Assembly (NCBI RefSeq): GCF_001988955.1
Contig: NZ_CP014263.1
Coordinates: 4,434,001-4,498,000 of the forward strand
Source: Spirosoma montaniterrae
GTDB lineage: Bacteria > Bacteroidota > Bacteroidia > Cytophagales > Spirosomataceae
Length of the DNA: 64,000 nucleotides
Reading direction: 5' to 3'
Shown piece by piece: positions 26,186 to 35,303 of this stretch. Within the stretch, counting starts at the first letter, position 1; every line of letters begins with the position of its first letter. The position numbers and the translations under genes are program-made. The notes under the pieces are model-generated. The model had not been told where the DNA came from, made no database searches, and saw only the letters and a program-made list of their open reading frames with translations.

Positions 26186-26431
26186 ATGACGTTAGACATT
26201 ATCACTCCAGACCGAAAGGTTTTCTCAGGCGAAGTCAGCGCGGTTACGTTTCCGGGTAGTCAGGGTCAGTTTCAGGTGCTGAACGATCACGCAGCATTAG
26301 TAAGTACGCTTGCCAAAGGTCCGATTGTGGTGCAGAGTGCCGCCGGTCAGCAAACGTTTACCGTAGATGGTGGCGTGGTAGAAGTACTGCAAAACAAAGT
26401 GCTGGTACTGGCCGAAGCCGTTGTTGCTTAA
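26186..26431 (+). CDS. atpC: F1Fo ATP synthase subunit epsilon (short form)
   Basis: Central-stalk subunit that contacts beta and gamma, 81 aa. The N-terminal beta-sandwich is complete (MTLDIITPDRKVFSGEVSAV, FPGSQGQFQVLNDHAALVST) but the C-terminal helical inhibitory domain of the E. coli protein is absent, as is normal in Bacteroidota. Start at the ATG at 26186, 1 bp after the preceding stop, with AAAGGAG 10 bp upstream. Confidence 0.95.
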   Translation: MTLDIITPDRKVFSGEVSAVTFPGSQGQFQVLNDHAALVSTLAKGPIVVQSAAGQQTFTVDGGVVEVLQNKVLVLAEAVVA

Positions 26432-26450
26432 GCACAGGTTATATAGTTTG

Positions 26451-26486
26451 AAGCCCGGCCAACGCGCGTTGGCCGGGCTTTTTTGT
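26451..26486 (+). terminator. Strong terminator after atpC
   Basis: A perfect 30-bp palindrome, arms AAGCCCGGCCAACGC (26451-26465) and GCGTTGGCCGGGCTT (26466-26480), followed by TTTTTG. Serves the atp operon, and probably the convergent GH13 gene too because the palindrome begins with AA as well. Confidence 0.92.
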
Positions 26487-26509
26487 GTGGGTTGCCTACC
26501 ATCATTGGT

Positions 26510-28681
26510 CTACAACCGTCCGACTAAAACCTGAAACGGTTTCAGAGTCAGAGAAAAATGGCCCTCCGTATCGGGAGTAAGTTTAACGCTCTGCCCCGAA
26601 TGTACGTCCGTCAAAACACCCGCTTTAATCGCCTGTCCATCTATCGAAATCGTGGTCGTTTCAGACTTGTCGCCAAACGAAACCAGCACCAGCGACGCTT
26701 GTCCATTTAGCTTTCGGATGCCACTAAACACCTGTGGATTCGTGCTTTGGACTTCGTTCAGCAACACCGCCCCCCGCGTGAGTTCGGGCCACCGTTGACG
26801 CGTTGTGAACAGACGCCTGTAGTGTGCATAGGTTTGCGGATCATCATCGGGGTTGAACGGGTGGTCGGGGTCGCCGGCGAAGGCTTCGGGAATACCGAAG
26901 AAGGCATGAACGGCCTCGAATGCCATAAATCGGGGGGTGTAGCCGTCGAATTTGTCAAACCAACTGGTGTCGTGATTACGGGCATAGAACACGCGGTTTG
27001 CTCCCTTAGGCATGGCTCCGAAAACGGAAGCAAGGTGTTTTTTGTAATCGTCGGCGGTATACGTTCCGGACTGCATCCGGCGCAGTAGCAATGGAACAGC
27101 CTCAGTTTGATTATCGTGAACGAAATTACAGACATTATAAAATACTGGCCCAAACACCTCGCTCAACAGCACGGCATCGGGTTTGTTTTTGCGCAGGGCA
27201 GTCAGCATAGCCCGCATTAGTTCGGGAGCCGCCGAACCATCGCGGTAGGCCGGATAGGGCACGTTCGGATTCCAGCCCGCACCTTTATAGGTAGCCGCAT
27301 CGACCCGGTAGCCGTCGTTGTCGTATTCCCGCTGATCGTGCAGCACCAGATCGACCATATACTGCTGATACCCCGCATTGGCCCAATCGGGCGTAATACT
27401 GCCCCAGGTCGGGTGATTCGCCAATTTGCCTGTCTCGTTGCGCACGAACAGATCGGGCCGTTGCTGCGGCACCAGCGACGTTTGGTGGAAGCCATGAATT
27501 ACCATATCGAAAATGACCTTTAGGCCCAACCCGTGCGCCGTTTTGATGAGTGTTTTCAGGTCGGCCTTCGTACCAAATTTCGGGTCGAGTTCATAGAGAT
27601 CGATGGGGCTGTAGCCACCAGTCCAGTGCGGCATCAGATAAATCATGGTGAATCCGATGCTCTTGTAGAAGGGCAGTTTGGCCGTAATATCTTTCAGGCC
27701 ACCTTTAAAGTATTTGGGATAAACTTCCAGAATCACCTGATTACGCACCCAAGCAGGCGTTGTTGCATCGAGCGGCATCGTAGCTGTCACCTCCTTCTGA
27801 TACGCCAGCAGGGCTTCGGCCCGGCTCGGAGTTAAAACCAGATGCTGCACGTCTGACTCAACGGCCTGACCGGGCGCGAGGTAGTACGCCCGTTTGTCGT
27901 CGTGCCGGAGGGTAATGGTTTGGCCGTTGCCGTCGATAGCCGTGTAATAAGCCACTTCCCCGCCCGTACTCATGAAACTTGCCAGCGTTGTTTTTCTGGT
28001 CTTATTTTCGAGCAGCAGTAAGCCAAATCCAGCATCGGGTGCGCTGTGAAACCGAATCGTTTTTGCCTTCAGCGAATCATAGGGCGTTTCGGGCCGCACG
28101 AACGTATTCGTAAAAAAAGGCCCCGGCACGGTCAGAACACAGTCGGTCGGTTTGCCAACGACCGCACCCGGCACCTGAAACCGGAAGCCGTCGACATGTT
28201 CACGGTCTCCGGGCCTGGTACGTAGTAAGCGGGCAGATCGTTCGAGCCGTTTTTCGAGAGGAAACAGCGTATAAATAGTCGTTAACTCATACTGATACAC
28301 AGTTTGCCCATCCGTTTTTTTGTCCGGCAAAATACCGACTGTAACGGCGAGCGATGCGCCCCGCCGGTTTTTGTCGATGTGGTAGTCGTGTCGCAACACG
28401 GTTGCCCCATGCTTAGCAATCATGTACTCGCCATTGATACTAAAATCGAGCGCGGGTTGCTTGGCCGTAACCGTTACCAAATTCTCTTTAACGCCTTGGG
28501 CCGTCCATGACTGCCACTCGCCGGTTTGCTTGTTGATTTTCAATTCTGTGCGCTGATTTCCAAACACCCACTGATCGGTGGTATCGGTCAGGTAGACGTC
28601 GTTGAAAATTGGCGTTGCAGCCGGGACGAAAGCGAGCAGCGCGGATACGGTTATACAGAGGTAAGCAGGTAGGCGAGACAT
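26510..28681 (-). CDS. Exported alpha-amylase family glycoside hydrolase (GH13)
   Basis: A 723-aa enzyme with a signal peptide (residues 1-22, LCITVSALLAFVPAA). The first ~300 residues are beta-rich and look like an N-terminal carbohydrate-binding/accessory region; a GH13 TIM barrel follows. Barrel motifs: KVIFDMVIHGF (region I), YRVDAATYKGAG with nucleophile D461 (II), LLSEVFG with acid/base E508 (III) and FYARNHDTSW with D571 (IV). A C-terminal beta domain ends the protein. Acts in the periplasm or outside on alpha-glucans such as starch or maltodextrin, feeding MalQ. Specificity cannot be read from these motifs. Confidence 0.9.
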   Translation of the reverse strand: MSRLPAYLCITVSALLAFVPAATPIFNDVYLTDTTDQWVFGNQRTELKINKQTGEWQSWTAQGVKENLVTVTAKQPALDFSINGEYMIAKHGATVLRHDYHIDKNRRGASLAVTVGILPDKKTDGQTVYQYELTTIYTLFPLEKRLERSARLLRTRPGDREHVDGFRFQVPGAVVGKPTDCVLTVPGPFFTNTFVRPETPYDSLKAKTIRFHSAPDAGFGLLLLENKTRKTTLASFMSTGGEVAYYTAIDGNGQTITLRHDDKRAYYLAPGQAVESDVQHLVLTPSRAEALLAYQKEVTATMPLDATTPAWVRNQVILEVYPKYFKGGLKDITAKLPFYKSIGFTMIYLMPHWTGGYSPIDLYELDPKFGTKADLKTLIKTAHGLGLKVIFDMVIHGFHQTSLVPQQRPDLFVRNETGKLANHPTWGSITPDWANAGYQQYMVDLVLHDQREYDNDGYRVDAATYKGAGWNPNVPYPAYRDGSAAPELMRAMLTALRKNKPDAVLLSEVFGPVFYNVCNFVHDNQTEAVPLLLRRMQSGTYTADDYKKHLASVFGAMPKGANRVFYARNHDTSWFDKFDGYTPRFMAFEAVHAFFGIPEAFAGDPDHPFNPDDDPQTYAHYRRLFTTRQRWPELTRGAVLLNEVQSTNPQVFSGIRKLNGQASLVLVSFGDKSETTTISIDGQAIKAGVLTDVHSGQSVKLTPDTEGHFSLTLKPFQVLVGRL

Positions 28682-28769
28682 ACAGACGGAGCGTTTCTTT
28701 CAAAGGCAGAAAGGAAAAAAATCGCTGATTTTCACCGCCCGAGCATTAACTCGCACCAATTAGCCTGCT

Positions 28770-28777
28770 TATCTTTG
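28770..28777 (+). promoter_or_regulatory. -7 box TATCTTTG directly before the uridine kinase start
   Basis: Perfect TAnnTTTG match whose last base is only 4 bp before the ATG at 28782. Transcription from this box would begin at or about the start codon, so the mRNA would be leaderless or nearly so. Confidence 0.55.
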
Positions 28778-28781
28778 CCGA

Positions 28782-29405
28782 ATGACCACTAAACCATTTA
28801 TCGTCGGCATCACCGGCGGGAGTGCTTCGGGCAAAACATCGTTTCTAAAAGGGGTTCTGAGTGCGTTCACGGACGAGCAAATCTGCCTCATATCGCAGGA
28901 CAACTACTATAGAAAACGCAATGAGATTCCGGTCGATGATCAGGGTATTCACAACTTCGACCTGCCCGAAACCATCGACCATCACCTATACGCACAGCAT
29001 ATCGAACAGCTCAGGGATGGTCGTGCTGTGCATCAGATGGAGTATACCTTCAACAACCCGAACGTGGTGCCGCGTTTGCTGACGTTTCAGCCCGCACCTA
29101 TCATCATTGTGGAAGGTATTTTCGTGTTTCATTTCCGCGAACTGGCCGATCAGATGGATTTAAAAATTTTCATCGACGCCAAGAACAGTATCAAACTCGA
29201 ACGGCGCGTAAAACGCGATGCTGAAGAACGCGGCTACGACCTCGACGATGTAATGTACCGGTGGAAATATCACGTCAAACCCACTTACAAGCAGTTTATT
29301 AAACCCTACCGCGCCGAGGCCGATATTGTGATTCCGAATAACGTGCAGTATCAAAAAGGGTTAGATGTGGTCATCGCATTTCTGAAAACGAAAGTGAGCG
29401 AGTGA
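28782..29405 (+). CDS. udk: Uridine kinase
   Basis: Pyrimidine salvage kinase that phosphorylates uridine/cytidine, 207 aa. Motifs: P-loop [14 protein letters not shown] (9-22), [13 protein letters not shown] with the substrate-binding Asp, and [23 protein letters not shown] and the lid region [18 protein letters not shown] follow. It starts almost at its promoter box. Single gene between the GH13 gene and nadA. Confidence 0.92.
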   Translation: MTTKPFIVGITGGSASGKTSFLKGVLSAFTDEQICLISQDNYYRKRNEIPVDDQGIHNFDLPETIDHHLYAQHIEQLRDGRAVHQMEYTFNNPNVVPRLLTFQPAPIIIVEGIFVFHFRELADQMDLKIFIDAKNSIKLERRVKRDAEERGYDLDDVMYRWKYHVKPTYKQFIKPYRAEADIVIPNNVQYQKGLDVVIAFLKTKVSE

Positions 29406-29478
29406 GGGGAGGTGCTTCAGATCAGACAAACGATTCATTCATTGCCATTGTTATACCCTCAAACCGCCATCCAACCAC

Positions 29479-30474
29479 ATGGAAGCACTGCTCGAAGAAG
29501 TACAGCGCGTGGGTTACGTAAATAAGCCCGTTGCCGAAGACATAGATTTAGTGGCCGAAATCAAGCGGCTCAAAAAAGAGAAGAATGCCGTTATTCTGGC
29601 TCACTACTATGTCGATGGAGCTATTCAGGATTTGGCCGATTACATTGGCGATAGCCTGGGTTTGAGTCAGCAGGCAGCCGCCACACCCGCCGATATGATT
29701 GTATTCTGCGGAGTGCATTTTATGGGCGAAACAGCTAAAATTCTCTCGCCCGAAAAGAAAGTCGTGATTCCCGACCTCAACGCGGGCTGCTCACTGGCCG
29801 ATTCGGCCCCTGCCGATAAGTTTGCGGCTTTTAAGGCACAGTACCCCGATCACATGGTGCTGTCGTATATCAACTGCTCGGCAGAAATCAAGGCACTGTC
29901 CGACATCATTGTGACGTCCTCGAACGCGCTGAAAATTGTGCAGAGCCTACCCGCCGATCAGAAAATCATCTTCGCGCCCGACGCCAACTTGGGTCGTTAC
30001 GTAGCGAAGAAAACGGGCCGCGACATGGTGCTGTGGGACGGTGCCTGCATCGTTCACATCGACATTTCGCTTGAGAAGCTGCAAAAACTCCGCGCCGAAC
30101 ATCCCGACGCCAAATTCATTGCCCACCCCGAATGCCAGGAACATATTCTGATGCATGCCGACTATATCGGCTCCACCACGGCATTGCTGAAATACGTAGT
30201 CGATAGCCCGGAACAGACGTTCATCGTGGGCACGGAAGCGGGCATTTTGCACAAGATGCGGCAGTCGGCTCCGCACAAGAAAATCATTCCGGCCCCGGCC
30301 AGTCAAAATAACACCTGTGCCTGCTCGGAGTGCCCGTACATGAAGATGAATACGCTCGAAAAGCTCTATAACTGCATGTTGTACGAGCAACCCGAAATCA
30401 TCGTACCCGAAGACGTGCGCGTAAAGGCCGAAGCGTCGGTGTTGCGGATGCTGGAATTGAGTAAGAACCTATAA
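29479..30474 (+). CDS. nadA: Quinolinate synthase
   Basis: [4Fe-4S] enzyme that condenses iminoaspartate with dihydroxyacetone phosphate in NAD synthesis, 331 aa. Features: [20 protein letters not shown] substrate region, the cluster cysteines in [17 protein letters not shown] and [12 protein letters not shown], and [12 protein letters not shown]. Its partner nadB lies 2.4 kb downstream; normally these genes are adjacent, and here an antitoxin-like gene and an ATPase/HNH pair have been put between them. The last 15 codons have a diverged second copy at 30744-30788. Confidence 0.95.
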   Translation: MEALLEEVQRVGYVNKPVAEDIDLVAEIKRLKKEKNAVILAHYYVDGAIQDLADYIGDSLGLSQQAAATPADMIVFCGVHFMGETAKILSPEKKVVIPDLNAGCSLADSAPADKFAAFKAQYPDHMVLSYINCSAEIKALSDIIVTSSNALKIVQSLPADQKIIFAPDANLGRYVAKKTGRDMVLWDGACIVHIDISLEKLQKLRAEHPDAKFIAHPECQEHILMHADYIGSTTALLKYVVDSPEQTFIVGTEAGILHKMRQSAPHKKIIPAPASQNNTCACSECPYMKMNTLEKLYNCMLYEQPEIIVPEDVRVKAEASVLRMLELSKNL

Positions 30475-30487
30475 GACGTAAGGTATT

Positions 30488-30715
30488 ATGCAGAACATTC
30501 TGATACAGCCGCGTAATCAGGAGGAGTTGCAATTAGTAACTCAACTGATGAAACGAATGAAGATAAAAGCCGAGGTTGTTGAGCCAAAGATGGCGAAAGT
30601 CAAGCGCAAAGAGGAAATTTTGGACAGTATTGAACGGGGAGCCAGAGAGGTTGCTGCCGCCCTGCGTGGTGAAGTTCAGTTAAAATCAGCTCGGCAATTG
30701 CTCGATGAACTTTAA
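30488..30715 (+). CDS. Small antitoxin-like protein
   Basis: A 75-aa basic/charged protein (MQNILIQPRNQEELQLVTQL, MKRMKIKAEVVEPKMAKVK, then LDSIERGAREVAAALRGE) of the kind encoded upstream of RelE/ParE-type toxins in Bacteroidota. A short reading frame starting at 30705 overlaps its end, in the position of a toxin gene, but breaks off after a few codons. So it is probably an orphan antitoxin. It follows nadA by 13 bp and is likely transcribed with it. Confidence 0.65.
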   Translation: MQNILIQPRNQEELQLVTQLMKRMKIKAEVVEPKMAKVKRKEEILDSIERGAREVAAALRGEVQLKSARQLLDEL

Positions 30716-30761
30716 CGTTGAGGTAGCTTTAGAAGCCGAATCGGAAGCGTCGGTGCTGTGA
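30705..30761 (+). pseudogene. Truncated toxin start fused to a nadA 3'-end copy
   Basis: An ATG overlapping the antitoxin's end opens MNFNVEVALEAESEASVL and then stops. The first residues look like the beginning of a small toxin; from about codon 9 the sequence becomes the displaced nadA tail (EASVL). I read this as a toxin gene deleted down to its start. Confidence 0.4.
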
Positions 30762-30788
30762 GTGTTGAAAATGAGTGAGAGCTTATAA
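30744..30788. repeat. Diverged duplicate of the last 15 codons of nadA
   Basis: Codon by codon it aligns without gaps with 30430-30474, the end of nadA including TAA: 35 of 45 bases match, and the reading EASVL-x-VLKMSESL resembles [14 protein letters not shown]. One codon has become TGA. Nearly all differences are transitions. It looks like a homologous 3' end brought in with, or displaced by, the inserted cassette. Confidence 0.75.
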
Positions 30789-30801
30789 TTTTCGTCTCAG
30801 A

Positions 30802-32106
30802 ATGAAAGATTATAAAGAGACTTTTGCCTTAGAAAGTATTTGTTTACAGAATGTAAAATGCTTTAAGGGGAAGCATCAAATTGACTTTGTTGATCAGGAA
30901 GGTAAACCTGCCTTGTGGACGGTCATTTTAGGTAACAACAATACCGGAAAGACTACTTTATTAAGGTTATTGGCGAAAAAGAATATTCTGTTGATCTCTG
31001 ATAAACCAAGGGATGATTCAACTTTATGGGAAGATCATGCTGAGATAGAAGAGCTCATGAAAGTTGCGGGTGATAACCACAATATATCATGTTTTGCATT
31101 GAATGGCTTTAAAGGAGAGGTGGGTAGCATAGAATCTTTCGTGCCAATTGGACTTATTACATTCTATATGTCCAGCTCTAATTTTATTGATAAATACACA
31201 AGCCCAAGAAGCGATGAAGATAACAATGTTAATTCCAATCAAATAACTAAAAGATATATAGATGCTTACGGAGTTAGTCGATTAACTTCTGAAACTACAT
31301 TGTCAGATTATTCTAAATATGACGACACGACTAAAACACTTTTTTTCAATAATCAAGAGTTGACGAATGTTGAAGAGTGGCTCTTGCAATTAGATTATGC
31401 AAAAAAAAGTGAAGTGATAGGTGCTGATAAAAGACTTGAGCAATTGGTTAATACGCTAACCAGTAAAATTTTACCCGACATAGAGTCAGTTAAGTTCGAG
31501 ACTTCGAAGGATTTTAAATCTTTTGCATTATTCAAGACACCATACGGATGGATTCCATTAGAAGGTTTAAGTCATGGGTATCGGACAACTATGACTTGGG
31601 TGGTTGACCTCGCTAAGCGTATGTTCGACCGTTACCCGGAACTTGACAATCCGCTTCACGGCCCGGCTATTGTTCTGGTGGATGAAATTGATTTGCATCT
31701 TCACCCGGAGTGGCAACGTAAGATTATTAAGTACCTCAGCGATCTGTTTCCTAACACGCAGTTTATCGTTACTGCACATAGTCCGTTGATTGTGCAGTCA
31801 GCAGAGAATGTGAACTTGATTATGCTGGAGAAGGATGATGAGACAGGCAGTATTAACGTCCGCCAGCAGTTTGGGTCATTTCAGGGCTGGACGGTTGAAG
31901 AGATTCTGCGCGAGTTAATGGATATGGGCGAGAAAACGCGCTCAGACCGCTTCCTGAAACTTTTAGAACAGTTTGAGCAGGGGCTAAATGAAGAGAATTA
32001 TGAGAAAGCTAAAGCCGCGTATGATGAGTTAGACAGCATTCTACACCCAGCAAGCAGCCAACGTAAGTTGTTGAGTATTCAACTATCTTCTTTAGTACCC
32101 GCATGA
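30802..32106 (+). CDS. AAA/ABC-type ATPase, PtuA-like (second locus)
   Basis: Soluble 434-aa SMC/ABC-like ATPase. Walker A GNNNTGKTT (44-52), LSHGYRTTMTWVVDLAKR in the signature position, Walker B IVLVDEIDLHLHPEWQRK, and TAHSPLIVQSAE with the switch His. The C-terminal block (ILRELMDMGEKTRSDRFLKL and following helices) resembles that of the ATPase at 3817-5334. I start at the ATG at 30802; an upstream GTG at 30775 lies inside the nadA-tail copy. It overlaps the HNH gene by 4 bp (ATGA). AT-richer than nadA and nadB, consistent with acquisition. Presumed controller of the HNH effector in an anti-phage system of the Septu type; that role is inferred. Confidence 0.85.
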   Translation: MKDYKETFALESICLQNVKCFKGKHQIDFVDQEGKPALWTVILGNNNTGKTTLLRLLAKKNILLISDKPRDDSTLWEDHAEIEELMKVAGDNHNISCFALNGFKGEVGSIESFVPIGLITFYMSSSNFIDKYTSPRSDEDNNVNSNQITKRYIDAYGVSRLTSETTLSDYSKYDDTTKTLFFNNQELTNVEEWLLQLDYAKKSEVIGADKRLEQLVNTLTSKILPDIESVKFETSKDFKSFALFKTPYGWIPLEGLSHGYRTTMTWVVDLAKRMFDRYPELDNPLHGPAIVLVDEIDLHLHPEWQRKIIKYLSDLFPNTQFIVTAHSPLIVQSAENVNLIMLEKDDETGSINVRQQFGSFQGWTVEEILRELMDMGEKTRSDRFLKLLEQFEQGLNEENYEKAKAAYDELDSILHPASSQRKLLSIQLSSLVPA

Positions 32107-32855
32107 TTAAACTTCAGCCCGCTCCCATCCCGGCTGAATTAACGAAAGAAGTTATTCAAGCCCTTACTGATGAGTACAAGCGAACTGATAAAGCTGTCTG
32201 GCAGAAGGAGTACATCGGTAAAGCATTACTCAACTCTTCATACAATAAATGCTGTTTTTCAGAATGCAAACTAAACGAAGAAGGGAAGTATGACGAAATA
32301 GAGCATTATCACCCAAAGAGCTTGTACCCCGATGAAGTGGTTTCCTGGAGCAATCTTTTGCCAATAAATAAAGCTTGTAATACAGCTAAGGGGAACCATG
32401 ACACAAAACTTGAGCCAATCATCAATCCCTATCTTGATGACCCCAAAGATCATTTTTACTTCAAGGGCTATCGTTTCTACGGTAAAACTGACGTAGGGCG
32501 ACGCACAATCGATGTTGTAAATCTGAATGACTGGGAGACTTGGGTAGTCCCTCGTTTTGAAGTTGGTAAAGGAGTTCACGAAATATTAGAGGCTGTTTTA
32601 GAATTAGCCCGTAACTATGACACTGGACGTAGTAACTCTACCAGATCACGTAATAATTTGCTTTCTCGTCTGCGAGGTATTATGATTGAGGGCACGGAGA
32701 AGTATGTTTACAGTGCTACGGTTGCTACGTTACTACTCAACGAAGAAATGTACCAGGAAATAAAAATAATCTTGATAAGAAACGGCCTTTGGAATGAGAA
32801 CTTTTCATCTATTGAGAAGCAAATGCGTTATTGCGCTTTAGACACCAAACCCTGA
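32103..32855 (+). CDS. HNH endonuclease, PtuB-like (second locus)
   Basis: A 250-aa predicted HNH DNase: zinc/HNH residues in NKCCFSECKL (48-57), IEHYHPKS (66-73), WSNLLPINKACNTAKGNH (82-99), then a helical C-terminal region. It differs from the HNH at 3162-3839 in spacing and length, so the two systems are not recent copies. Start overlaps the ATPase stop by 4 bp; its own stop is 2 bp before the nadB ATG, so nadB translation probably depends on it. This puts an NAD-biosynthesis gene downstream of a defence gene in one message. Confidence 0.85.
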   Translation: MIKLQPAPIPAELTKEVIQALTDEYKRTDKAVWQKEYIGKALLNSSYNKCCFSECKLNEEGKYDEIEHYHPKSLYPDEVVSWSNLLPINKACNTAKGNHDTKLEPIINPYLDDPKDHFYFKGYRFYGKTDVGRRTIDVVNLNDWETWVVPRFEVGKGVHEILEAVLELARNYDTGRSNSTRSRNNLLSRLRGIMIEGTEKYVYSATVATLLLNEEMYQEIKIILIRNGLWNENFSSIEKQMRYCALDTKP

Positions 32856-32857
32856 AC

Positions 32858-34453
32858 ATGCCCCACCAATATGATTTTCTGGTAATTGGCTCCGGTATTG
32901 CCGGGCTTAGCTATGCCACCAAGCTCGCTTTACATTACGAACAGGCCCAAATACCGGTCCGCATCGCTGTGATTACGAAAGTGCAGGCCGACGAAACCAA
33001 TACAAAATACGCGCAGGGGGGAATTGCTGCCGTGTGGTCAGAAGATGATTCCTTCGAGAAGCACATCGAAGACACAATGGTAGCGGGCGATTTTCTGAGC
33101 GACCGCGACGTGGTTGAAATCGTAGTGCGCGAGGCACCTGGACGTATTCAGGAACTGATCGACTACGGCACTCGCTTCGACCGCGAACACGGCGGCACCG
33201 ATTACGATCTTGCCAAAGAAGGCGGTCATTCAGATTACCGAATACTGCACTTTAAAGACATTACAGGGGCCGAAATTGAACGGGCACTGCTCGAAAAAGC
33301 GCACTCGCTACCCAGTATCGAGGTGTTTACGCATTTCTATGCCGTTGAACTCATCACACGCCACCATCTTGGCGAAACCGTGCATCGGTATGATACTGAT
33401 AACGTGTGCTACGGTGCCTACGTGCTGAATACCCGAACGGGGCAGGTCGAGAAGTTTTTGGCGAAAACCACACTATTGGCAACGGGCGGCATTGGCAATG
33501 TGTATCAGAACACCACTAACCCGAAAATTGCCACCGGCGATGGCATTGCGATGGCTTATCGAGCCAAAGCGATTGCTAAAGACATGGAGTTTATCCAGTT
33601 TCATCCAACAGCCCTCTACGAGCCGGATAAGAAACCGAATTTCCTCATTTCGGAGGCCGTGCGCGGCTTTGGCGGCATTCTGAAAAATATGAAGGGCGAA
33701 ACCTTCATGGAACACTACGATTCGCGCCTGTCGCTGGCCCCGCGCGACATTGTGGCCCGTGCTATCGACTCCGAAATGAAGAAATCGGGTGATCCGCACG
33801 TGTATATCGATGTAACGCACGTAGATTTTGACCGCTTCGTGGAACACTTTCCGAACATTACGGCCTATTGCCGCGAACATTACGGGCTGGATTTGCGAAA
33901 AGATTACATCCCGGTGGTGCCAGCGCAGCATTATATGTGTGGGGGCGTTCGGGTGAACGAGTGGGGGCAAACCAACATCAACTACCTTTACGCTGTGGGC
34001 GAATGCGCTTGTACCGGCCTGCACGGAGCCAACCGGCTCGCCAGCAATTCGCTGCTCGAGGCCGTTGTCTTCGGTCACCGGGCGTACCTGAAATCCGTTG
34101 ACCTCTTCGACCGGGCTGCCCTGCCCGATAACCTGCCCGACTGGAACGACGCAGGAACCACACACCCTGAAGAGCAGATATTGGTAACCGAAATTCAGCG
34201 CGAACTCGAAGGCATTATGTCGAACTACGTCGGCATTGTGCGCTCAAATCGGCGACTGAAACGGGCTATGGACCGACTCGAATTGCTGTATCTGGAGCAT
34301 GAAGAACTCTACCGGCAGTCGAAAGTATCGGTCAACATCTGCGAACTACGCAATATGATTGAGGTAGCATACTTAGTAATCAAAGCCGCCATGAGCCGAC
34401 GCGACAACCGGGGGCTGCATTATAATCTGGATAATTTACTCAAAAATATTTAA
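32858..34453 (+). CDS. nadB: L-aspartate oxidase
   Basis: FAD enzyme that oxidises L-aspartate to iminoaspartate for NadA, 531 aa. Motifs: FAD dinucleotide site VIGSGIAGLSYATKL near the N-terminus, TKYAQGGIAAV, EGGHSDYRILHFKD, LLATGGIGNVYQNTTNP, EFIQFHPTALYEP, and MCGGVRVNEWGQTN. Start at the ATG at 32858 (MPHQYDFLVIGSG); the frame from 32831 would overlap the HNH gene. The spacing of only 2 bp to the HNH stop implies translational coupling. Confidence 0.95.
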   Translation: MPHQYDFLVIGSGIAGLSYATKLALHYEQAQIPVRIAVITKVQADETNTKYAQGGIAAVWSEDDSFEKHIEDTMVAGDFLSDRDVVEIVVREAPGRIQELIDYGTRFDREHGGTDYDLAKEGGHSDYRILHFKDITGAEIERALLEKAHSLPSIEVFTHFYAVELITRHHLGETVHRYDTDNVCYGAYVLNTRTGQVEKFLAKTTLLATGGIGNVYQNTTNPKIATGDGIAMAYRAKAIAKDMEFIQFHPTALYEPDKKPNFLISEAVRGFGGILKNMKGETFMEHYDSRLSLAPRDIVARAIDSEMKKSGDPHVYIDVTHVDFDRFVEHFPNITAYCREHYGLDLRKDYIPVVPAQHYMCGGVRVNEWGQTNINYLYAVGECACTGLHGANRLASNSLLEAVVFGHRAYLKSVDLFDRAALPDNLPDWNDAGTTHPEEQILVTEIQRELEGIMSNYVGIVRSNRRLKRAMDRLELLYLEHEELYRQSKVSVNICELRNMIEVAYLVIKAAMSRRDNRGLHYNLDNLLKNI

Positions 34454-34498
34454 GCTATGTATGAACTACGTAGTTTTGTTGATAGAAAACTAAATTAA

Positions 34499-35301
34499 AT
34501 GGATGCGGTAGATATTAGCCATTTGCGCCCTGTAGGTAAGAATCACTCTATAAAAGAAGTGGTATTGACGCTATTTGTTCAGCAAAGTCTGCAAGAATTA
34601 GATAAATTCAATAATTTATGCGATTCAGAACTTGGCTTCCATGAATATGAATGGCTTGTGAAGAAAATCGTAGAGTTTAGAGAGCCAGATATTGACTCTA
34701 CAGATGTTACAGTGAAAACAGAACAGCCTGGTCGCCGAGTAATACGCTATCAAAAGGGTATTCCTGCCGAGATAATACAAGCAGTCAATGAGGATGATCG
34801 CTACTTCATTTCATATCACTCTCTGGCTTACAGTAGATGGAAACCTTTCAAAGAGAGATTTTTTGAAGTAATGCGGTATGTTACGCAAATTGAGCCAAAA
34901 GCAGATGTGGTGGCATTAAGTTTGCACTATGTCGATGAGTTTGAGTGGAGGTCTGATCTTCCAGTGCCTTTAGAAGCTGTGTTCTTAACTAATGGCCTAC
35001 TAAACAACGATTTTTTTAAGAGTCAGAACTCTGATTTCTCATTAGCATTAGAGAAAAAAATAGACGAACTTTCTTTTTTGATCGTGTTAATGTAAAAATC
35101 AGTAAAAATCGGGTTGGCAGATCTATTAGGATTAGTCACAATCTAACTGCTCCGCTTGAGAAGGCAGTCCAATTAGAGCGATTAGTGGGCAATGAGTCTA
35201 CCGCTTACGAACAAATGTTGCAGGTAATTCACGATTATAATAAGTTGACACTTAAAAAAATGCTCACGGAGAAAGTGTTGAATTTAATCAAGTTAACCTG
35301 A
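34499..35301 (+). pseudogene. TIGR04255-like protein, frameshifted
   Basis: The first 198 codons (MDAVDISHLRPVGKNHSI..., RYQKGIPAEIIQAVNEDDRY, SLHYVDEFEWRS) resemble the TIGR04255 family, a sporadically distributed protein of unknown function often tied to mobile or defence loci. The frame ends early at 35095, but one base over it continues FDRVNVKISKNRVGRSIRIS to a stop at 35301. The break is a run of six T (35074-35079); a seventh T restores one 267-codon gene. Either inactivated, phase-variable, or a sequencing slip. It is the first of three AT-rich genes packed together between nadB and the glutamine synthetase-like gene. Confidence 0.65.
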
Positions 35302-35303
35302 CC

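Noticed and set aside
33473..34165. 230-codon open frame antisense to nadB
   Set aside because: Lies wholly within nadB, whose motifs are unmistakable; no promoter or start context.
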